This document shows, piece by piece, positions 32,801 to 39,709 of a stretch of DNA of 64,000 nt. Source of the DNA: Clostridiales bacterium (GTDB taxonomy: Bacteria > Bacillota > Clostridia > Oscillospirales > Acutalibacteraceae); NCBI GenBank assembly GCA_018364155.1, contig JAGZMM010000001.1, positions 496,001-560,000 on the forward strand, read 5' to 3'. Position 1 is the first letter of the stretch. Each line of letters begins with the position of its first letter. Both the position numbers and the translations under genes were made by a program. The notes under the pieces were generated by a model. That model saw nothing but the letters and a program-made list of their open reading frames with translations. It had not been told where the DNA came from and did no database searches.

Positions 32801-32901
32801 GAAATCAAAAAAAGGGGCGCTCCGGCGAGCTTCAGAAAATCCACTTCGCTGCGGCCCAGATAAGCGCCGAAGCACTGCATGACGATCTTTACCGGTTTCA
32901 C
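29848..32901 (-). CDS. sbcC: Nuclease SbcCD subunit C (SMC-like ATPase)
   Basis: Forms with SbcD an ATP-dependent nuclease that opens hairpins and processes double-strand ends. It has 1017 residues. Walker A GPTGSGKTTLLDAM near residue 35, two long Ala/Glu/Gln-rich coiled-coil arms, a zinc hook CPVC at about residue 500 between them, and the C-terminal ABC half with NTLSGGELFLASLALAFGLA and SVFIDEGFGTLD. It starts four bases inside the end of sbcD. The very Ala-rich coiled coil explains the many long shadow frames opposite it. Confidence 0.96.
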   Translation of the reverse strand: MKPVKIVMQCFGAYLGRSEVDFLKLAGAPLFLISGPTGSGKTTLLDAMSCALYGRATGALRRDWKELRSTGASQDTPTVVEFEFTLGAKRYRFVRTFLQRMVKKRSGATELKQESTAECFVWTADGWRLLATGLEVAQKAKELLGFTYEQFSQVIVLPQGEFRKLLTASSSEKEGILEVLFATGKWKRIAERANERANKLKEQLKQISAGLAPLLASYQVEDLSGLLEKRDACRQDGQQAKEQETLLQKALQEANVQLQEAARQKERFDRLSSAKERQVQLRLKAEEMDGFRKQYAYGVKLKGVQPYFQMWQSAAKRERDAVREEQESRRRESAAEAACREAQEAASAIPHLQKEAEEESRRLSILERALEDAKRLTQARKAASLAAQAAEKAGKREEEAAAEATALQARIEKGENYLREQFQTYLSKLPELSLRVQTMTAAKDALSALRGAQETERETLAAKLAAGKQAAQAQRVLASRRETLLQLEAASRADAAYLLASLLKEEEPCPVCGSLHHPAPARPAENAPAPKEVQAARENEQAAKEAQEAAEQELHRRETAYEAAKQALARAKDAFARFEIEESAIEPALSEANERLFAAQKAQRDRPKGEALLDKLRRDLPAAKERLEQSRKDAQQAAVAAAKAQASVQELITALQGQETDTGKLTAAIGEHRLCLQQRKETAARLQEGLSQAKSNLSGAKEGAAAAFQAVKKASDQQVHAQAEYEHQCRAAGLTPGEDPALQKELLDRLSQMEQAIDQYDKEQAAVKDVIAQLQEQLSGVPVPDLANLTEKRDALSKEKAEQDAAIGRLQEREAALHEACKRAQAYCKEQEGLEEQYRTAGALAELLSGKNSRKIPVHQFVLGIMLDDIVSAANQYLFRLSRGQYNLVRMDRQGGQGYRGLDLAVLDGYRGGERSVNTLSGGELFLASLALAFGLADTVQSYAGGIRLDSVFIDEGFGTLDAQTLECVMRALSELQSGGRLIGIISHVGELRERIAAKIEVSPDPKGGSKVELICG

Positions 32902-34049
32902 AGGCGTTCCTCCTCTCCGGCAAGCTCACAAAAAAGCCGGGTGAGTTCCTCATCCGGCTCTCGGTCGCAGACCTGCCGCAAAAACGCCTCGAACACCGCC
33001 CGGTCATCCACACGCTTGGCCCGAAGGCTTTTGCGAAGGGCATCCCGGCCGGAGGACTGGTCTCTACCGCCCCGCAGCCAAGCGCATTCCAGCCCTAAGA
33101 GGTTCGGATACCCTTCCCGCAGCCGGGCCATGGGCTCGAACACGGGGGCCTCGTCCAAAAGAGTGGCGTACAAGAAATCCTCTCGGCGCTCGTCCGTTTT
33201 CGCTGCCCTTAGCAGCTCTTCCAGTGTTCCTTCGACCATGCGCATATCCCGTTTGGGCGTGATGGGAAGCTGCCGGACCGCTACCGTTTTTTCTCCCAGC
33301 TCCACCACCGTCAGCGACTTTTTGTGATGCGCCTCATCAAAGGAGTATTTTAAAGGCGAGCCCGCGTATCGGGCGTTTTTCCCCGCCGGCTGGGGCCCGT
33401 GCAGATGGCCCAAGGCCACGTAATCGAACCCGGAAAACAGCGCGCCGTCCACTTCGCCGCTGCCCCCGATGGACAAGGGCGATTCCGATTCGCTCTTTTT
33501 CGAGCCCGTCACAAAGCAATGAGCCATGAGAAGCTGCCGGACCCCCGGCGTCTGCCGTTCCCTAACCGCCGCGAGCACCCGCTCATACGCCTCCTGAAAG
33601 CCCCGTATCGTCTCGTCCTTATAGACCTCGCGCACCTGAGCAGGATCGAAATAGGGCAGCATCCACAGCTCGATTGGCCCGAACTCGTCGCAAAGCCGCA
33701 CCGGTTCGGGCTCTGCTTTGATCCGGGAAGCAATATAAAGCCCCTGCTTTTTGAGAATCTCCGCGCCTACCGTCAGCCGGTCGGCACTGTCATGATTTCC
33801 GGAAATGATGGCCACCTTGCGCCCTCGCTGGGCGCACAGGGCATAAAGCAGATCGTCAAACAAGCGGATGGCCTCCACCGGTGCAATGGGCCGGTCGAAC
33901 ACGTCCCCGCTGATCACAATCAAGTCCGGGTCCTCCCGGTCCACCGCCGGAAGAAAGGTTTCGTAGAGAAACTGCTCCTGCTCTTCCAACAAAGAACGGG
34001 AAAAAATCACCTTGCCCAGGTGCCAGTCAGCCGTATGCAGCAGCTTCAT
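32898..34049 (-). CDS. sbcD: Nuclease SbcCD subunit D (Mre11-like)
   Basis: Mn-dependent nuclease subunit partnered with SbcC. Metallophosphoesterase motifs in order: LLHTADWHLG at residue 4, VISGDVFDRP near 48, IISGNHDSADR near 85, MAHCF, and VALGHLHGPQ. At 383 residues it is of normal length. The stop overlaps sbcC's ATG, so the two are translationally coupled. Upstream by seven bases is another, smaller metallophosphoesterase. Confidence 0.96.
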   Translation of the reverse strand: MKLLHTADWHLGKVIFSRSLLEEQEQFLYETFLPAVDREDPDLIVISGDVFDRPIAPVEAIRLFDDLLYALCAQRGRKVAIISGNHDSADRLTVGAEILKKQGLYIASRIKAEPEPVRLCDEFGPIELWMLPYFDPAQVREVYKDETIRGFQEAYERVLAAVRERQTPGVRQLLMAHCFVTGSKKSESESPLSIGGSGEVDGALFSGFDYVALGHLHGPQPAGKNARYAGSPLKYSFDEAHHKKSLTVVELGEKTVAVRQLPITPKRDMRMVEGTLEELLRAAKTDERREDFLYATLLDEAPVFEPMARLREGYPNLLGLECAWLRGGRDQSSGRDALRKSLRAKRVDDRAVFEAFLRQVCDREPDEELTRLFCELAGEEERL

Positions 34050-34056
34050 ACCCGCC

Positions 34057-34740
34057 TCACCGCTTCTTTTTGTTCAGGTCCAGCGGCAGCACGTCCCCAA
34101 ACACCGCGATCTGCCGCGGAGAAATCACCTTGTCCACATGGCAGCTGCCGAAAAACCAGCGCTTGAATTTGCAGGTTTTCGCCACCTCGTCAAAGAAAAT
34201 ATTCAGGGAATTGATATGGTCCTCCCCAATGTTGAGCATCCCCTTGACCGCCGCGGACGGTTCATGGGTGATGATGTAGTCCACCTCATGGAAGGACGCC
34301 TCCAAATTGCGCCGCCCTTCGTCAATTTCCTCAGGAGAAGGGAGCTCCTTTGCCCACCAGTGCCCGTCTTCCCGGCGGATATCCTTATCCGGGCTTTCCC
34401 CGCCGCCGAAGGCGAAAATCCGTTCTCCTTCGATCTCATAGATTTCGCCCCGCATCAACTGCACCGTGTTCTCCTGCAGCCGGCGTACCTTGCCGCCGCA
34501 CCATTCGCTTACGGGTAGCCGGTCGAGCAGCTCAAAATTTTCATGGGCGCCGTCCACAAAGGCAATGGTAAACGGAAATTTTCCCAGAGCCTTGAGCGCT
34601 TTCTGTTCTTCCTTGCTCCCGTCCCACACAAAACCAAAGTCGCCGCAGACCAAAAGGGTGTCGCGCTTTTTGACCACCTTCATCTGCCGCTCGGAGAACC
34701 GCGCCAGTTCCCCGTGCAGGTCGCCTGTCACGTAAATCAA
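34057..34740 (-). CDS. Small calcineurin-like metallophosphoesterase
   Basis: A 227-residue phosphoesterase with YVTGDLHGELARF at the N-terminus, LLVCGDFGFVWDG and FVDGAHENFE (normally GNHE; here G-A-H-E), DYIITHEP and WFFGSCHVDKV as later metal ligands. The frame is open for another 77 codons upstream, but the ribosome site GGAGGG is nine bases before a TTG at 34740, which yields MIYVTGDLHGE, so that start is chosen. Its substrate is unknown; it heads the sbcD-sbcC run and may act on DNA or nucleotides. Confidence 0.82.
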   Translation of the reverse strand: MIYVTGDLHGELARFSERQMKVVKKRDTLLVCGDFGFVWDGSKEEQKALKALGKFPFTIAFVDGAHENFELLDRLPVSEWCGGKVRRLQENTVQLMRGEIYEIEGERIFAFGGGESPDKDIRREDGHWWAKELPSPEEIDEGRRNLEASFHEVDYIITHEPSAAVKGMLNIGEDHINSLNIFFDEVAKTCKFKRWFFGSCHVDKVISPRQIAVFGDVLPLDLNKKKR

Positions 34741-34854
34741 ACCAATAATCCCTCCAGAAAAATATGGGAGTATGCTTACAAACCTTACGTCTTTCTTACA
34801 TTCCTCCAAAGGCCCTTTCTTTCGGAAAAATGCCTTTCTTTTTTGCCAGAACCC

Positions 34855-34863
34855 TGATATACT
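34855..34863 (+). promoter_or_regulatory. Extended -10 of the second D,D-carboxypeptidase gene
   Basis: TGATATACT (34855-34863) is an extended -10 without a clear -35 (TTTCTT near 34836 is the best). It is about 50 bases before the start codon. Confidence 0.4.
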
Positions 34864-34915
34864 AATTAAGATCATATCATGAATATATAGTATAGCACAT
34901 TGGAGGGAAATGTCC

Positions 34916-36256
34916 ATGAACAAAAAGGCAATTTTCCTGTCTGCCTTGCTGATTCTCGCGCTGCTGCTCATGCCGTTTTCCGCGTCGGCCTCCTATACGC
35001 CGCCGGATAGCGTGCCGGTGCGTTCCCAAGCGGTTTTGATGGCAAACGTGGAGACGGGCGAGATTGTATACGAGAAAAACGCGGATCAAAAAATGTATCC
35101 TGCTTCTCTGACCAAGGTGGTCACGGCAATGATCGCGTTGGAGGAATGGGGTGACCGGCTGGACGAACAGGTCACTGTGGACGGCGCTTTGTTCGACGAT
35201 TTGGGCTGGGGCTATTCCAACGCCGGGCTCAAGGACGGCGAAGTGCTGACTATGCGCCAGCTTCTCTACGCCATGCTCATTAAGTCTGCCTGCGAGGGCT
35301 CCAATGTCATCGCGGACGCGGTGGGTGGAAGCGTGAGCGATTTTGTGGATAAGATGAACGAGCGGGTCAAGGAACTTGGATGTGAGAACACTCACTTCGT
35401 CAACCCCCACGGCCTTCACGATGACGACCAGTATACCACTGCCAGAGATCTTTATAAAATCGTGCAAAACGCCATGCAGCTGCCGGTGTTTATGGAAATC
35501 TGTTCTACTGCCCGGTATCGGATGCCGGCGACCAATATGAACGAAGAACGCACCCTGGTGACCACCAACCTGCTGATGGACCAGGCTACCGGCGGCGTCA
35601 AGTATTACTACAGTCCCGCCAGAGGCATTAAGACTGGGTATACCCCGGAAGCAGGCCGTTGCCTCATCTCCACCGCTTCTCAGGACGGGTACACCTATCT
35701 GCTCATCACCCTGGGCGCGCCGGTGGAGGACGAAAACGGCGAACCCATTACGGACATGTATAATTTCATGGACGCCATCAACCTGTATGAATGGGCACTG
35801 CCGAATTTTCAGGTCAAGTCTCTGGTGGATCAGCAGGAGCCCAGCGGAGAAGTAAGCGTGCACCTGGGCGAAGAGAAGGACAGTGTACTCGCCTATCCCG
35901 GGGAGGATTTCTCTGCGCTGGTACCCAAAAACATTGAAAAATCCAGTATTCTGCTGGTTCCCGAGCTGCCCGATACGGTGGATGCCCCGGTAAAGAAGGG
36001 GGACAAGCTGGGGACTGCCAAGCTGATGCTGGCGGGCGAGGAGCTGGGCACCATTGATCTGGTGGCAGGTGAATCGGTCAATCGCAGTGAATTCCAGTTT
36101 TATATGGAAAAAATCAATGAAATTATCTCTTCCACTTGGTTCAAAATCGCAATTGTCGCGGTGGTGGGGCTGATTGTGGTCTACGCAGTCATTGCTGTGA
36201 TCGTCAACCAAAAGCGCCGCAAAAACAAACGCGTCAACCGGACGAGAAAAATGTGA
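34916..36256 (+). CDS. D-alanyl-D-alanine carboxypeptidase family protein with variant SxN motif
   Basis: A 446-residue serine peptidase of the PBP5 group. Signal peptide (KKAIFLSALLILALLLMPFSASA), SLTK at residues 64-67 and KTG at 239-241 are intact. The second motif reads SAC (residues 124-126, followed by EGSN), where classic enzymes have SxN. The C-terminus has a clear membrane helix (about 402-424) and basic tail RRKNKRVNR, so it is anchored outside by its C-end rather than by an amphipathic helix. ATG 34916 is eight bases after GGAGGG and preferred over 34910. It acts on peptidoglycan; the variant motif may alter substrate or rate. Confidence 0.9.
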   Translation: MNKKAIFLSALLILALLLMPFSASASYTPPDSVPVRSQAVLMANVETGEIVYEKNADQKMYPASLTKVVTAMIALEEWGDRLDEQVTVDGALFDDLGWGYSNAGLKDGEVLTMRQLLYAMLIKSACEGSNVIADAVGGSVSDFVDKMNERVKELGCENTHFVNPHGLHDDDQYTTARDLYKIVQNAMQLPVFMEICSTARYRMPATNMNEERTLVTTNLLMDQATGGVKYYYSPARGIKTGYTPEAGRCLISTASQDGYTYLLITLGAPVEDENGEPITDMYNFMDAINLYEWALPNFQVKSLVDQQEPSGEVSVHLGEEKDSVLAYPGEDFSALVPKNIEKSSILLVPELPDTVDAPVKKGDKLGTAKLMLAGEELGTIDLVAGESVNRSEFQFYMEKINEIISSTWFKIAIVAVVGLIVVYAVIAVIVNQKRRKNKRVNRTRKM

Positions 36257-36291
36257 GAACGGAAAAACGGCGTATATTTTATTTAGAAAGA

Positions 36292-36342
36292 ATTTACATT
36301 AATGTAAATCACATTGACAAACAGGAAAAAAAGAGATAAAAT
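36292..36342 (+). promoter_or_regulatory. Promoter of the CapD-like gene with an upstream 18-bp palindrome
   Basis: TTGACA (36314-36319), 17-base spacer, TAAAAT (36337-36342). Just upstream, 36292-36309 is a perfect 18-base palindrome built from ATTTACATT and its complement, a typical size for a dimeric regulator site. Confidence 0.7.
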
Positions 36343-36386
36343 CAAGTTGAAGAAATGAGATAGATGTCAAAAAGGTGGATACGCCC

Positions 36387-38306
36387 ATGAAACAAAAGAA
36401 ACAATTATTTCTGCCGGTGCTGCTGCCCAAAATCGGGCTGGCTTTGTTGGACGCATTGATCGTCAATATCGCAGTTGTTTTTTCCTATTTGCTGCTCAAC
36501 AATTTTGTCCTGAATACCGCGCTTCTTACTAACTTTTTTCAGAGTTTTTGGGTGCTTTCGATTTTCACCATTCTCAGCCTCTGTGCCTACCGGGTGTATC
36601 ACGTGCTGTGGATTTACGCCTCCTCGCTGGATATTGCGCGCATCGCCATGGGGTCGATTACCGCTATGGTATTCTATTACCTCTACGGATTGATTCTGAA
36701 TGTGCCCCTTCCCTTGCCGGTCTATGTGATGGGAACCATTATTTCCATTGGTTTTCTTTTGTTTTCCCGTTTTGTTTACCGGTATATCCACGTTCGCGCT
36801 TCTATTGCCTCAGTGGAAAATAAGGTTTCCCGCCGGATTATGGTGGTGGGCGGCGGCAATGCCGGTTCCGCTCTGGTGCACGACCTGCTCAACGAAGGGC
36901 CGAAAAGGGGAACGCCGGTGCTGGTAGTGGATGACGACATTAAGAAGCACCATACCCAGATTCGTGGCGTAACGGTCCTTTATGGCATAGATCGCATTCA
37001 GGAATTGGCGGAGCAGTTCTCCATTGACGACATCTATATTGCCATTCCCTCCGCCACCTCCGATCAGTATGAACGGATCGTCAGCAACTGTACCAAAACC
37101 AAATGCAAGATCAAGATGGTCCCGCCGCTGAGCGAAATCCAGGATGGTACCCGCCCCATTGCTGAAGTGCGGGAGCTGCACATTTCCGACCTGTTACTGC
37201 GTGACGAGGTGAAGCTCGACATGCAGAGCATCAGCGATTATCTCAAGGACAACGTGGTTCTGGTTACGGGCGGCGGCGGTTCCATCGGCTCGGAGCTTTG
37301 CCGGCAAATTGCCCGTTTTTCTCCGAAGCTGCTGATCATCTTCGACATCTACGAAAATAACGCTTACGAGCTGCAAAACGAACTCAAGGACCGGTACGGC
37401 AGCGCGCTCAACAGCCTGATTCTGATCGGTTCGGTGCGGGATGAGGCGAGGCTGGAAGAAGTCTTCACCCAGTACCATCCCAGCATTGTTTTCCATGCGG
37501 CGGCCCACAAGCATGTGCCGCTGATGGAGGACAGTCCTGCCGAAGCGGTGAAGAACAATGTGTTTGGAACCCTCAATGTCGCCAAGTGCGCTGACAAATA
37601 TGGCGTTAAGCGGTTCGTGCTCCTGTCTACCGATAAGGCGGTTAATCCCACCAATGTAATGGGCGCCACCAAACGGGTGACGGAAATTATCATCCGGCAC
37701 ATGGCCTCGATCAGCAAGACTCGGTTTATGGCGGTACGCTTTGGGAATGTCCTTGGTTCCAATGGAAGCGTGGTTCCATTGTTTAAAAAGCAAATTGAGT
37801 CGGGCGGCCCGGTCTGCGTAACCCATCCGGACATTACCCGGTATTTTATGACCATCCCGGAAGCGGCGCAGCTGGTGCTGCAGGCCGGCGGTATGGCAGA
37901 AAGCGGCGCGATTTATGTGCTGGATATGGGAAAGCCGGTTAAGATTGACGACCTGGCCCGCAACATGATCCGTCTGATGGGTCACACACCAGACATGGAT
38001 ATTATGGTTAAATACGTGGGCCTTCGCCCTGGAGAAAAGCTCTATGAGGAGCTGATTCTGGACGATGAACGTGACCGTTTGATCACCACCGCCCACAACC
38101 GTATTATGATTACCCGTCCGCTTCCTGGGGAAGGCGACCATCTGCAGGAAAAGCTCGACGAACTCCAGGCGGATATTCAGCGCGATCCCCAAAATGCGGC
38201 CACGTATCTGCAGCGAATTGTTCCCATCCGGAAGATGAGCACGCCGGACTTTGATGTTTCCGAAGAGATTGCGGAAGAACAAGTCGTGCAGACGGCTACA
38301 TTCTGA
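36387..38306 (+). CDS. Membrane-anchored nucleotide-sugar 4,6-dehydratase (CapD/PglF family)
   Basis: A 639-residue enzyme with four N-terminal membrane helices (about residues 10-125), a first Rossmann-like domain (VVGGGNAGSALVHDL), and a C-terminal short-chain dehydrogenase domain with VLVTGGGGSIGSELCRQIA, AAAHKHVPLME, STDKAVNPTNVMGATKR and RFGNVLGSNGSVVPLF. Family members turn UDP-GlcNAc into the 4-keto-6-deoxy sugar, the first step to bacillosamine-type sugars. The catalytic Tyr-x3-Lys is replaced by the family's TDKAVN...MGATKR pattern (Met in place of Tyr), as in PglF. ATG 36387 follows AAAGGTGG. It could feed surface glycan synthesis, including the cluster at 16402-22055. Confidence 0.92.
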   Translation: MKQKKQLFLPVLLPKIGLALLDALIVNIAVVFSYLLLNNFVLNTALLTNFFQSFWVLSIFTILSLCAYRVYHVLWIYASSLDIARIAMGSITAMVFYYLYGLILNVPLPLPVYVMGTIISIGFLLFSRFVYRYIHVRASIASVENKVSRRIMVVGGGNAGSALVHDLLNEGPKRGTPVLVVDDDIKKHHTQIRGVTVLYGIDRIQELAEQFSIDDIYIAIPSATSDQYERIVSNCTKTKCKIKMVPPLSEIQDGTRPIAEVRELHISDLLLRDEVKLDMQSISDYLKDNVVLVTGGGGSIGSELCRQIARFSPKLLIIFDIYENNAYELQNELKDRYGSALNSLILIGSVRDEARLEEVFTQYHPSIVFHAAAHKHVPLMEDSPAEAVKNNVFGTLNVAKCADKYGVKRFVLLSTDKAVNPTNVMGATKRVTEIIIRHMASISKTRFMAVRFGNVLGSNGSVVPLFKKQIESGGPVCVTHPDITRYFMTIPEAAQLVLQAGGMAESGAIYVLDMGKPVKIDDLARNMIRLMGHTPDMDIMVKYVGLRPGEKLYEELILDDERDRLITTAHNRIMITRPLPGEGDHLQEKLDELQADIQRDPQNAATYLQRIVPIRKMSTPDFDVSEEIAEEQVVQTATF

Positions 38307-38313
38307 CGTTTCT

Positions 38314-38355
38314 AAAAAAGAGTGCCCTGAGCAAAAGCTCAGGGCACTTTCTTTA
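38314..38355. terminator. Bidirectional terminator between CapD-like and SDR genes
   Basis: AGTGCCCTGAGC (38321-38332) pairs with GCTCAGGGCACT (38337-38348) around AAAA; A-run on the left and TTCTTTAT on the right. Confidence 0.85.
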
Positions 38356-39384
38356 TCCAACCGAATTTTTTGAAACCACATGAGGCTTAACTCTCTTATT
38401 TTGTTCCAGCCAGCCCACCGTATCTTTGAGCGTTTGGGCAAGCGGACGAGGCTGATATCCGAGCTCCTCTTTTGCCTTTTCGTAAGAGAAATCGGCATTG
38501 CTGCCCAGGGTGAACAGAGAATACCTGGTGTAAAGAGGCGGTTGGTGGCGCAGCTTGTAATACCACTCCGCCAAAGGCGCGGTGGCCTTGGCGAGCCAAG
38601 TGGGAAGAATCGTCTTGACCGGCTTGCGGCCGCTTAGCTCACTAAGCATGTTCAGCAGTGCGGGAATGGAGCAGTAATGCCCGGAAAGAATGTAGCAAGC
38701 GCCGGCGCTTCCATGCTCCGCTGCGGAAAGAATCCCATCCGCCACATCCCGCACATCTACAAAATCGTAGCCGCCGTTTACACAGGCCACCAACCGGTGA
38801 TCCAGGTAATCCATAATCAGCTGGGTCAGATGCCCGTGGCCGTAGTCATACGGCCCGATGATGCCCGAAGGATGAACCACAATCGCGTCGAGGCCCGCCT
38901 TTGCCGCATCCAGCACCAGCTGAGCGGCCTGGGCCTTGGTTTTCGCATAAAGTCCTTCCACCTTGTCCGGGTCGAACTGGGTGATTTCTGTGAGAACCGT
39001 CCCCTTCACCGCCGGGATAGCGTGAACGGAGCTGGTATAGATGAGGCGCTTGGTGGAATATTTCCGGCACAAAGCAATGATGTTTGCCGTGCCGGTCACA
39101 TTGACGTCAAACACCTTTTGCTGAAACTTGGACGCAATGGAAACGATGCCTGCGGTGTGAATAACAATCCGTTCACAAGGTTCTTTTGTCTCAAACGCCG
39201 GTTCGATGGAGGCGGGATCGCAGATGTCCCCTTCAAAGACCTCCACATCCAACTGGTTGAGCGCCTTGGACGAATCTCCAGGCAGAGCCAGACCTCTCAC
39301 CCATTTGCCCTCGCTTTTGAGCCTGCGAATGATGGTATTGCCCAAGTGCCCTTTCGCACCGGTCACCAAATAAAGCTCCTTCAC
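38353..39384 (-). CDS. NAD(P)-dependent epimerase/dehydratase-like SDR
   Basis: Extended short-chain dehydrogenase of 343 residues: YLVTGAKGHLGNTIIRRL (NAD-binding GxxGxxG), VIHTAGIVSIAS, YTSSVHAIP (active-site Ser), and, in LYAKTKAQAAQLVLDA, the Tyr-x3-Lys pair YAKTK. Start GTG 39384 lies eight bases after AAAGGAG and gives a normal N-terminus; the frame extends 16 codons further upstream without a site. Likely acts on a nucleotide sugar or a dihydroflavonol-reductase-like substrate; it converges on the CapD-like gene but is a separate unit. Confidence 0.88.
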   Translation of the reverse strand: MKELYLVTGAKGHLGNTIIRRLKSEGKWVRGLALPGDSSKALNQLDVEVFEGDICDPASIEPAFETKEPCERIVIHTAGIVSIASKFQQKVFDVNVTGTANIIALCRKYSTKRLIYTSSVHAIPAVKGTVLTEITQFDPDKVEGLYAKTKAQAAQLVLDAAKAGLDAIVVHPSGIIGPYDYGHGHLTQLIMDYLDHRLVACVNGGYDFVDVRDVADGILSAAEHGSAGACYILSGHYCSIPALLNMLSELSGRKPVKTILPTWLAKATAPLAEWYYKLRHQPPLYTRYSLFTLGSNADFSYEKAKEELGYQPRPLAQTLKDTVGWLEQNKRVKPHVVSKNSVG

Positions 39385-39657
39385 AGCCGCCACTCCTTTC
39401 GATACCTGCGCAACTGAAGCGGTGAAAAACAAAGAAACCGCATGATCACAACTGTAAAATATTACAACTTTATTATACCACGCCTCTTTGCAAGGAATGC
39501 AAATTTATATGAACAATTTGAAACAAATCTATGCACGCTCCGCCTGCCTTTTTTGCGACAGCCCTGTACCAAACCGGGTATACGGCTGAAAAACCCTGCC
39601 TCACTCAAAAGACAGCATGTCTAGGGAATGCGGCATTCTGCACAAGTCGCCAGCCAC

Positions 39658-39693
39658 AAAAAAGCCCGGCAGCCAAATGTGCTGCCGGGCTTT
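39658..39693 (-). terminator. Terminator of the phosphoglucomutase gene
   Basis: AAAGCCCGGCAGC and GCTGCCGGGCTTT arms (39661-39693), followed on the minus strand by a T-run. Confidence 0.85.
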
Positions 39694-39709
39694 ATCGATG
39701 CGAAATAAC

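Noticed and set aside
34877..36211. 444-codon minus-strand frame opposite the second carboxypeptidase
   Set aside because: Antisense shadow with His-rich low-quality composition; the plus-strand gene has signal peptide and catalytic motifs.
36375..36386. GTG start of the CapD-like gene four codons upstream
   Set aside because: It overlaps the ribosome site AAAGGTGG; ATG 36387 is at normal distance.
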